From NCBI GenBank assembly GCA_964403775.1, contig CAYOHL010000032.1:1-10123 (forward strand): DNA of 10,123 nt. Direction: 5' to 3'. The notes below the pieces were generated by a model. It had not been told where the DNA came from. It did not search any database and saw nothing but the letters and a program-made list of their open reading frames with translations. Numbering within the stretch: position 1 is the first letter of the stretch; each line of letters opens with the position of its first letter. Source of the stretch: CG1-02-33-12 sp964403775. Lineage in GTDB: Archaea > Nanobdellota > Nanobdellia > Woesearchaeales > CG1-02-33-12. Shown piece after piece: positions 1-5,139 of this stretch. A program made the translations under genes and the position numbers.

Positions 1-1
1 T

Positions 2-40
2 AGTATTTTAGAGATATCTGAAATTATGGAGGAGGAATAA
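2..40 (+). CDS. C-terminal tail of an upstream gene (partial)
   Basis: Of the three forward frames at the left edge, only this one stays open from the window start, ending with three Glu codons and TAA at 38-40. The visible tail reads SILEISEIMEEE. The stop lies one base before the next ATG, which is typical of operon spacing. The product cannot be identified from 12 residues. The reading is inferred from the open frame and the spacing alone, so it could be untranslated leader instead. Confidence 0.45.
   Translation, partial: SILEISEIMEEE
28..36 (+). promoter_or_regulatory. Shine-Dalgarno of the lipoprotein gene
   Basis: GGAGGAGGA lies five bases before the ATG at 42 and closely matches the archaeal anti-Shine-Dalgarno core. 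It also encodes the terminal glutamates of the preceding reading frame, so the end of one gene appears to serve as the ribosome-binding site of the next. Confidence 0.8.
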
Positions 41-41
41 A

Positions 42-317
42 ATGAAAAAAGAGATGATATTTTTATTTTTTGTTTTTGGTATTTTTTTGTCTGGATGCTC
101 ATTACTTCAGCAGGAATGTGAATCAGGTCTTTTCACAAAGGATGGCGAGTGTTGTAGTTATGTTTGTGATTTAGAATGCCCAAATGGTTTTGTGGAAGGA
201 ACATGCCATTGTGAATGCATGCCTAGTGAGCAAAATATTGGTGATGACCAAGACACAAACATAGATGATATCTTTGATGACAATGCTGATATACAACCAC
301 CAGCTGTCCCAAAATAA
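42..317 (+). CDS. small cysteine-rich lipoprotein, function unknown
   Basis: This 91-residue protein begins with a short Lys-containing N-terminus and a hydrophobic stretch (residues 5-16), then a lipobox LSGC with Cys19 as the predicted lipidated residue. The mature part has eight further cysteines (26, 37, 38, 42, 46, 55, 57, 59) packed into 34 residues, in a CC-x3-C-x3-C-x8-C-x-C-x-C arrangement that suggests a small domain held by up to four disulfides. The last 30 residues form an acidic tail rich in Asp, ending in a Pro-rich PPAVPK. It is probably exported and tethered to the outer face of the membrane. A perfect Shine-Dalgarno decides the start, and the gene probably shares a transcript with whatever lies upstream. 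I do not recognise a named family. Metal binding by the cysteines is an alternative to disulfides. That it is an exported lipoprotein is likely; its function is unknown. Confidence 0.82.
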   Translation: MKKEMIFLFFVFGIFLSGCSLLQQECESGLFTKDGECCSYVCDLECPNGFVEGTCHCECMPSEQNIGDDQDTNIDDIFDDNADIQPPAVPK

Positions 318-342
318 TTTTTTATTTATTTCTATTTCTTTA
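318..342 (+). terminator. T-rich terminator after the lipoprotein gene
   Basis: Right after the TAA there are three closely spaced T runs (first run of six at 318-323) with no hairpin. Archaeal RNA polymerase terminates at such T tracts, and a new promoter follows about 30 bases later. Confidence 0.55.
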
Positions 343-369
343 ATAAGTTTAATAATTTTAAGGAAAAGT

Positions 370-397
370 ATTATAAAAACCCAAAAGATATAAAAAG
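370..397 (+). promoter_or_regulatory. promoter of gap (TATA box)
   Basis: Two TATA-like elements are visible: ATTATAAAAAC around 370-380 and GATATAAAAAG around 387-397. Transcription from either would start about 25 bases downstream and leave a leader of roughly 17 to 35 bases before the gap ATG at 434. That leader carries a GAGGTGG Shine-Dalgarno at 423-429. This makes gap one of the few genes here with both its own promoter and a leader. Confidence 0.55.
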
Positions 398-422
398 AAG
401 TAAATAATTAAATATTGTTTGT

Positions 423-429
423 GAGGTGG
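423..429 (+). promoter_or_regulatory. Shine-Dalgarno of gap
   Basis: GAGGTGG is four bases before the ATG at 434 and fixes the start of gap. Confidence 0.75.
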
Positions 430-433
430 TTTT

Positions 434-1429
434 ATGGTTAAAGTAGCTATAAATGGCTTTGGAAGGATAGGAAGGCTTGTCTTCAGGGCCGGAATGAGGA
501 ATAAGAAGATTAATTTTGTTGCTGTAAATGACTTAACAGATGCAAACACACTTGCGCATCTTTTGAAGTATGATTCTGTGCACGGAATTCTTGATGCAAA
601 CATTAAGGCAAAAGACAATTCTATTGTAGTTAATGGAAAAGAAATAAAGATTTTTTCAGAAAGAGATCCTGAAAAGCTGCCTTGGAAAAAGCTTAATATT
701 GATGTTGTTGTTGAAAGCACTGGAATATTCACAACAAAAGAAGGAGCTGGAAAGCATCTGAAAGCAGGTGCAAAAAAAGTTTTGATATCTGCTCCGTTCA
801 AGGGAAAAGACTTTGTAAAAACAATTGTGATTGGAGTGAATGAGAAAAATTATGACAAGAAAAAAGACAATATTATTTCATTAGGATCATGCACAACAAA
901 CTGCCTTGCACCTATTGTGAAAGTGTTGAATGACAATTTTGTTGTTGAAAAAGGATTTATGACAACAGTGCATGCCTATACAAATGACCAAAAAATACTT
1001 GACCTGCCCCATAAGGACCTAAGAAGGGCAAGGGCTACTAATCTCTCAATAATACCAACAACAACAGGGGCTGCAAAATCCGTAGCAGAAACAATACCAG
1101 AGCTTAAAGGAAAGTTGGATGGAATGGCAATGCGTGTCCCTGTTGCAGACGGCTCAATAACTGATTTTGTTGCTGTTTTGAAAAAAGAGGCAACTGCTGG
1201 GGAAATAAACAGAATTTTCAAGTCTGCTGCAGAAAAGAGCTTAAAAGGGATTCTGCAATACACAGAAGAGCCAATTGTTTCAATAGATGTTGTTGGAAAC
1301 CCTTATTCTGCAATCTTTGATTCGCAGCTTACAAAAGTCTCTGGAAAGCTTGCAAAGGTAATTGCATGGTATGACAATGAATGGGGCTACTCATGCAGAA
1401 TGGTTGAGTTCATTGAAATGATGGTTTAA
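434..1429 (+). CDS. gap: glyceraldehyde-3-phosphate dehydrogenase, bacterial type (NAD-type motifs)
   Basis: This is a full-length 331-residue class I GAPDH. It oxidises glyceraldehyde 3-phosphate to 1,3-bisphosphoglycerate in cytoplasmic glycolysis, and the reaction is reversible. The nucleotide-binding loop NGFGRIGR is at residues 7-14. The catalytic SCTTNC carries Cys153, with His180 as its base partner. The phosphate-site TTTGAAKS follows at about 209-216, then Arg234 in MAMRVP and WYDNEWGYS at 312-320. Asp33 in VNDLTD and the Leu191-Pro192 pair match residues that favour NAD+ over NADP+ in glycolytic enzymes. Typical archaeal GAPDH is a different, class II form with a CNTTG active site, so this copy points to bacterial ancestry. 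The gene has its own promoter and Shine-Dalgarno, and a DUF362 gene and pgk follow in the same direction. Function is clear; cofactor choice is inferred from motifs. Confidence 0.97.
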   Translation: MVKVAINGFGRIGRLVFRAGMRNKKINFVAVNDLTDANTLAHLLKYDSVHGILDANIKAKDNSIVVNGKEIKIFSERDPEKLPWKKLNIDVVVESTGIFTTKEGAGKHLKAGAKKVLISAPFKGKDFVKTIVIGVNEKNYDKKKDNIISLGSCTTNCLAPIVKVLNDNFVVEKGFMTTVHAYTNDQKILDLPHKDLRRARATNLSIIPTTTGAAKSVAETIPELKGKLDGMAMRVPVADGSITDFVAVLKKEATAGEINRIFKSAAEKSLKGILQYTEEPIVSIDVVGNPYSAIFDSQLTKVSGKLAKVIAWYDNEWGYSCRMVEFIEMMV

Positions 1430-1440
1430 TTCTTTTTTAT
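1430..1440 (+). terminator. T-rich terminator after gap
   Basis: A T-rich tract containing a six-T run follows the gap stop directly, without a hairpin. The next gene has its own TATA box, so a partial or full stop of transcription here is reasonable, though read-through is possible. Confidence 0.4.
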
Positions 1441-1455
1441 GATTAAAAAGAAAAC

Positions 1456-1466
1456 TTTTTATAATA
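1456..1466 (+). promoter_or_regulatory. promoter of the DUF362 gene (leaderless)
   Basis: TTTTTATAATA is centred about 25 bases before the ATG at 1486, with an A-rich stretch upstream that could act as the TFB-recognition element. There is no Shine-Dalgarno. Transcription should start at or next to the A of the start codon, giving a leaderless mRNA. Confidence 0.65.
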
Positions 1467-1485
1467 AGCTAAAGCAACAAACTTT

Positions 1486-2610
1486 ATGGCAGAAAAGGTT
1501 TCAGTTGTTAAATGCGATTCTTATGATGAGGGCCTTGTTCTTCAAAAGGTAAGGGAAGCCCTTGACTTAATTGGCTTTAAGATAAAGCAGGGCTCTAATG
1601 TTCTTTTAAAGCCAAATGTATTAAGTGCAAAGGGGCCTGATGAGGCAATTACAACACATCCCTCTATTATTAATGCTATCTGCAAAATCCTTAAAGAAAA
1701 AAACTGCAAAATCTCAATAGGCGATTCATCAGGAATGGGCGTATTTGGGGGGACAAGAAGGGCCTTTAAGAAAACAGGGATTGAGGAAATAGCTCATAGG
1801 TATAATGCAAAACTAATACCATTTGAAGAGTCAGAAATAATCTACACAAAAATAAATGGCAAGATTCTAAAAAGGATTCATGTCTCAAAACCAGTTTTGG
1901 ATGCTGGGCTTATCATTAATATTCCAAAACTAAAAACACATACCTTAATTGGGTATACAGGCGCTGTAAAAAATATGTTTGGCATAATTCCGGGAGGAAA
2001 AAAATCAGACTACCACAAAACATGCGGAAATCAAGCTATGTTTGCTGACTTATTGGTTGATGTCTATAATTTCAGAAAGCCAGGCCTTAATATAATGGAC
2101 GGGATTATTGGAATGGAGGGAAATGGCCCTGCTGCTGGAAAAATAAAAAAAACAGGCATAATTATTGCAAGCAAAGATGGAATTGCGCTTGACTTTGTTG
2201 CAGCAAAGATAATTGAATTTAAAACAGACGATATTCTGACTAATAAGGCCTTAATCAAAAGGGGCTTTAAACCAGAGATAGAGGTTGTTGGGGAAAAAAA
2301 CATTAAAATAAAATATGAACAGCCAGTAAAGACCATTAGAAAGGCTCCTGGTTTTTTGGTCAAGGCATATTATTGGCTGATAAACCCGAAGATTGAGGTA
2401 AATAAAAGGCTATGCAAAAAATGCCTTGTTTGTGTTAAGGCATGCCCTGCAAAGGCAGTCAGCTTAGTAAAAAACAAAATAAAAATTAATAGAAAAAAAT
2501 GTATTTTGTGCTATTGCTGTCATGAGCTTTGCCCTGAAAAGGCAATAGTTATTAGAAAATCTTTTATAGCAAAGGTTATAACCTACACCAAAAAACAGAC
2601 AAAGGGGTGA
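1486..2610 (+). CDS. DUF362 protein with C-terminal 2x[4Fe-4S] ferredoxin domain
   Basis: This 374-residue cytoplasmic protein has two parts. Residues 1 to about 290 form a DUF362 (COG2006) domain, recognisable from LLKPNVLS (40-47), the TTHPS stretch (56-60), IGDSSG (78-83), NIPKLKTH (145-152) and GAVKNMFG (159-166). Residues 305-352 hold a ferredoxin-like pair of CxxCxxCxxxCP motifs, with Cys310, 313, 316, 320 and Cys339, 342, 345, 349. These should bind two [4Fe-4S] clusters. Cys344 is an extra cysteine inside the second motif. The reaction of DUF362 is not established; electron transfer to or from a bound substrate is an inference from the clusters. The gene has a leaderless-type promoter, ends four bases before pgk and so is probably cotranscribed with it, and follows gap. 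Family assignment is firm and the function is unknown. Confidence 0.93.
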   Translation: MAEKVSVVKCDSYDEGLVLQKVREALDLIGFKIKQGSNVLLKPNVLSAKGPDEAITTHPSIINAICKILKEKNCKISIGDSSGMGVFGGTRRAFKKTGIEEIAHRYNAKLIPFEESEIIYTKINGKILKRIHVSKPVLDAGLIINIPKLKTHTLIGYTGAVKNMFGIIPGGKKSDYHKTCGNQAMFADLLVDVYNFRKPGLNIMDGIIGMEGNGPAAGKIKKTGIIIASKDGIALDFVAAKIIEFKTDDILTNKALIKRGFKPEIEVVGEKNIKIKYEQPVKTIRKAPGFLVKAYYWLINPKIEVNKRLCKKCLVCVKACPAKAVSLVKNKIKINRKKCILCYCCHELCPEKAIVIRKSFIAKVITYTKKQTKG

Positions 2611-2611
2611 T
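2604..2611 (+). promoter_or_regulatory. Shine-Dalgarno of pgk, overlapping the DUF362 stop
   Basis: GGGGTGAT matches the archaeal anti-Shine-Dalgarno and contains the DUF362 stop codon. It lies three bases before the ATG at 2615 and fifteen before the in-frame ATG at 2627. The tight spacing slightly weakens the first ATG, but the first gives the usual family N-terminal length. Translational coupling to DUF362 is likely. Confidence 0.65.
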
Positions 2612-2614
2612 GAG

Positions 2615-3790
2615 ATGATTCCAGCAATGCAAGATTTTGATTTTGAAAACAAAAAGGTTTTGGTAAGGGTTGACTTTAATGTCCCTCTTGATGAGGACGG
2701 CAATGTAAAGGATGATGAGAGGATAACAGCTGCATTGCCTACAATAAAGTTTCTAATTAAAAAAAATGCAAGGGTTATCCTGATGAGCCACCTTGGAAGG
2801 CCCAAGGGAGAGGTTATTGAAAAGCTAAAGATGGATGATGTTGCTAAAAAACTCAGCGAGTTGCTGGATAAAGAGGTAATAAAGCTGGATGACTGCATAG
2901 GTGAGCAGGTAAGGGAAAAGGTAAATGCAATGAAGAATCAGGAGGTTGTTATGCTGGAAAACCTGAGGTTCCATGCAGAAGAGGAAGAAAATAATGAAAA
3001 ATTTGCAAGGGGGCTAGCAAGCCTGGCAGATGTTTATGTTAATGACGCGTTTTCAAACTCCCATAGAAATCATGCGTCTATGACAACAATAACAAGATTT
3101 CTTCCAAGCTATGCTGGTTTTTTGTTTGAAAGAGAGATGACTATGCTAACAAGAATAATGTATAACCCCAAAAAGCCATTTATTGTAATAATAGGTGGTG
3201 CAAAGCCAGACAAGATAGATGTGATAAGGAACCTTCTTAACATAGCAGACAAGATAATGATAGGCGGTGTTTTGGCAAACACATTTTTGAAGGCAATGGG
3301 TGCAAACATCGGCAACTCAAGGTTTGACCCTGAATCAGTGAACGATGCAAAAATTCTTTTGGCACAGTCAAAAGGGAAGATAGTTCTTCCAATTGATGCA
3401 TTTGTTGCAAAATCCCTTGAAGGGGGGGAGAATTCAAGAATTGCAAAGATTGATAAGATAACAGATGACTGCATGATAGGGGATATAGGCCCTGACACAA
3501 TCGCACTGTACAAAAAAACACTAAAGAGTGCAAACATGGTTGTCTGGATCGGCCCTCTGGGTGCATTTGAGTATGAAAAATTTGAGGAGGGTACTCATGA
3601 GATTGCATTATTCCTGTCAGGTTTAAAAACCAATGTGATAATAGGAGGGGGGGACTCTGCTGCTGCCATAAAACAGCTTGGTTTAGAAAGCAATATAACT
3701 TACATATCAACTTCCGGAGGGGCTTTCCTGCAGTTCTTGAGCGGAAAAAAATTGCCGGCAGTGAAGGCGCTTGAGGAAAGTGCAAGCTGA
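2615..3790 (+). CDS. pgk: phosphoglycerate kinase, bacterial-type
   Basis: This 391-residue enzyme transfers phosphate between 1,3-bisphosphoglycerate and ADP, the glycolytic step after GAPDH. The N-terminal substrate domain has VRVDFNVP (17-24), SHLGRP (58-63), LENLRFH (114-120) and VNDAFSNSHRNHAS (142-155), which supply the basic patch for 3-phosphoglycerate. The nucleotide domain has GGAK with Lys197, IGGVLANTFL (216-225), GPDT (292-295), GGGDSAAA (344-351) and the C-terminal STSGGA (365-370). VRVDFNVP is the bacterial/eukaryotic form; archaeal enzymes usually read RVDINSP. One oddity is WIGP at 311-314, where most PGKs have WNGP, so Ile312 replaces a nearly invariant Asn near the nucleotide site. 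The length is normal and no frame is broken. It probably shares a transcript with the DUF362 gene. Confidence 0.97.
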   Translation: MIPAMQDFDFENKKVLVRVDFNVPLDEDGNVKDDERITAALPTIKFLIKKNARVILMSHLGRPKGEVIEKLKMDDVAKKLSELLDKEVIKLDDCIGEQVREKVNAMKNQEVVMLENLRFHAEEEENNEKFARGLASLADVYVNDAFSNSHRNHASMTTITRFLPSYAGFLFEREMTMLTRIMYNPKKPFIVIIGGAKPDKIDVIRNLLNIADKIMIGGVLANTFLKAMGANIGNSRFDPESVNDAKILLAQSKGKIVLPIDAFVAKSLEGGENSRIAKIDKITDDCMIGDIGPDTIALYKKTLKSANMVVWIGPLGAFEYEKFEEGTHEIALFLSGLKTNVIIGGGDSAAAIKQLGLESNITYISTSGGAFLQFLSGKKLPAVKALEESAS

Positions 3791-3806
3791 TTTTCTAGCT
3801 GAATAT

Positions 3807-3822
3807 AGGAAGATTTAAAAAC
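3807..3822 (+). promoter_or_regulatory. promoter of the metallopeptidase gene (leaderless)
   Basis: GATTTAAAAAC (3812-3822) is centred about 28 bases before the ATG at 3846, preceded by a purine-rich TAGGAA that could be the TFB-recognition element. No Shine-Dalgarno is present, so translation probably starts at the very 5' end of the mRNA. Confidence 0.65.
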
Positions 3823-3845
3823 ATTATGCTATAACCTGCTTCGCC

Positions 3846-4301
3846 ATGCACAACCTTACAGAGATAAAAAACAGATTAATTGAAGAATCCTTTCCTGAGC
3901 TGAGGAATGAAAGAATATTAGCAAGATTCAAAAAAAACTTCAAGGACGCACTTTTTGAATATGAAAGGCCTGGAAATAAAAAGTATTTTATAAAAATCAA
4001 TGAGCTGATGAAAAATGCCCCTGTCCAGGCAATTGAGGCTGGCTTGGCACATGAGATGGCTCATATAATCGGGGAAATAAAAAAAGGGTTTTTCTCTTCT
4101 TGCTTTGAGGGCTTTTTATATAAGTTTTCAGACAGGTACAGGATAGTTGACGAGAGGGACGCTGACCTTGTAATAGTTTTAAGGGGATATGGAAAGCATC
4201 TGCTGGAGCTGTATGAATACCGTAAAAAATTGGGATTGCCTGTGTATGATGACAATGGACTGTCAGAATCTGAGGTCAAGAAACTCTTATCACTTTCCTG
4301 A
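3846..4301 (+). CDS. small zinc metallopeptidase-like protein (HExxH, M48-like)
   Basis: This 151-residue protein carries HEMAH at residues 69-73, a classic HExxH zinc site with Glu70 as the catalytic base. Thirty residues later, ERDAD (103-107) matches the ExxAD pattern in which Glu103 would be the third zinc ligand, as in M48-type gluzincins. The following helix, rich in Gly, Leu and Tyr (about 112-127), has the form often seen after this motif. It is much shorter than usual M48 enzymes, with no signal peptide and no clear membrane helix, so it is a minimal cytoplasmic form. Its substrate is unknown. A SprT-like or unnamed archaeal zincin family is an alternative. The gene has its own leaderless-type promoter and its 3' end overlaps the opposing flavodoxin gene by 12 bases. 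Zinc-site prediction is good; family is tentative. Confidence 0.8.
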   Translation: MHNLTEIKNRLIEESFPELRNERILARFKKNFKDALFEYERPGNKKYFIKINELMKNAPVQAIEAGLAHEMAHIIGEIKKGFFSSCFEGFLYKFSDRYRIVDERDADLVIVLRGYGKHLLELYEYRKKLGLPVYDDNGLSESEVKKLLSLS

Positions 4302-4769
4302 TGCTTTTATTTTTTTGATAAACTCCTCAACCCTTTTTATGTGCATCCCTTTTTTTATTTCTTCGTTTTTAAGAGCAAGGCAGGCCAAAGGCTCAGACTC
4401 AGAAACCCTTTCCATCTCAAGGAATGTTTTTTTGTGATCATTAGTTTTCATTGTGCAGAAGAACGCAACATTATCAAGCTTTTCATTATTCTTAAAGAGG
4501 TATGTCCTTACAGGGCTGGCCATGTTTCCTGCCCATATTGGAGTGCCTATTATAATAATATCATACTTTTCAGGATCAACCTCTGTTTCTTTTATTTTTG
4601 GCATAATTCTAAATCTTGACTCAAGACCTGATTTAATGAAGCCAAGAACCCCCTTTCTGCTTTTGAAGTCAAAGATTTCCTCAATATCACAATCAAGTTT
4701 CTCTGAAATGAGAACTGCAACCTCTTTTGTAATGCCGGTCCTTGAATAAAACACAGCCAGGGCTTTCAT
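4290..4769 (-). CDS. flavodoxin family protein
   Basis: This 159-residue protein has the flavodoxin fold signature. The N-terminal strand leads into the FMN phosphate loop SRTGIT (residues 9-14). The second flavin loop GTPIWAGNMASP (75-86) places Trp79 to stack on the isoalloxazine ring. A strand VAFFCTMKTN (101-110) should form the third flavin-contacting loop. It would carry electrons or act as an FMN-dependent reductase in the cytoplasm. The closest relatives are probably archaeal and bacterial flavodoxin-like proteins annotated only by fold. A TATA box 26 bases before its ATG suggests a leaderless mRNA. Its 3' end overlaps the metallopeptidase gene tail to tail. It might partner the nearby DUF362 iron-sulfur protein, but that link is only proximity. 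Confidence 0.9.
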   Translation of the reverse strand: MKALAVFYSRTGITKEVAVLISEKLDCDIEEIFDFKSRKGVLGFIKSGLESRFRIMPKIKETEVDPEKYDIIIIGTPIWAGNMASPVRTYLFKNNEKLDNVAFFCTMKTNDHKKTFLEMERVSESEPLACLALKNEEIKKGMHIKRVEEFIKKIKASGK

Positions 4770-4786
4770 ATTGCTTTGGTTTTTTA

Positions 4787-4800
4787 ATTAATATATAAAA
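4787..4800 (-). promoter_or_regulatory. promoter of the flavodoxin gene (leaderless)
   Basis: On the minus strand TTTTATATATTAAT is centred about 26 bases upstream of the ATG at 4769. No Shine-Dalgarno lies between them, so the mRNA is probably leaderless. Confidence 0.6.
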
Positions 4801-4827
4801 TTTTCTTAATTATAAATAAAAATTATT

Positions 4828-5034
4828 TCAATATTTATTTAATAAAAACGATATGCCTATTAAAAATAAGGGCATTGGAAGAATTAAGAAAGTTATAGCT
4901 GTAAGATCAGGCCATGCCATTACTATGTACAATATCCCCAGGATTATGAAGATAACCCCCCCAATATGTTCATGTTTCCATGCAACCAAAAGGGCTATTA
5001 CCAGTAAATAAGTTGGAATAGAGTGCATGAACAA
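4828..5034 (-). CDS. small membrane protein, possibly N-terminally shortened
   Basis: This hydrophobic protein of about 68 residues has three likely membrane segments: IPTYLLVIALLVAW, GGVIFIILGILYIVMAW and ITFLILPMPLFLIGISFLL. The AWKHEHIGG link between the first two resembles a small uncharacterised membrane family (DUF7670-like, from memory) whose members often have an extra N-terminal hydrophobic region. Two starts are possible: TTG at 5034, with AAAGGA ending about nine bases upstream, or ATG at 5028. The frame stays open for eight codons before the TTG (NNKGIVA-like residues) and then meets TAA, with no earlier ATG, GTG or TTG. A weak TATA-like AATATTTATC on the minus strand near 5070-5080 could serve it. 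It may be a genuine short form or a remnant that lost its 5' end. Function unknown. Confidence 0.6.
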   Translation of the reverse strand: MFMHSIPTYLLVIALLVAWKHEHIGGVIFIILGILYIVMAWPDLTAITFLILPMPLFLIGISFLLNKY

Positions 5035-5101
5035 AGCAACTATTCCTTTATTATTTTACAAAACAGGGATAAATATTTTTAGGTAAAGGCATTTAATCAC
5101 C

Positions 5102-5118
5102 GAAAGGTTTTTATATTT
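5102..5118 (+). promoter_or_regulatory. promoter of the coiled-coil gene (leaderless)
   Basis: GAAAGG followed by TTTTTATATTTG forms a textbook BRE plus TATA box, centred about 27 bases before the ATG at 5140. There is no Shine-Dalgarno. This is one of the clearest promoters in the window. Confidence 0.72.
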
Positions 5119-5139
5119 GTTATCACTTTAAAATTAAAA

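Noticed and set aside
318..433. Possible small RNA or riboswitch before gap
   Set aside because: The stretch is AT-rich with T tracts and TATA boxes but shows no stable hairpins or conserved riboswitch elements.
3237..3785. Long minus-strand open frame of 182 codons inside pgk
   Set aside because: It lies antisense to a clear pgk, has no family motif and reads as an unlikely Cys-, Leu- and Pro-rich protein. It is a shadow frame.
4770..4827. Possible CRISPR, repeat or attachment site in the AT-rich gap
   Set aside because: No direct or inverted repeats of useful length were seen; it holds the flavodoxin promoter and low-complexity A/T sequence.
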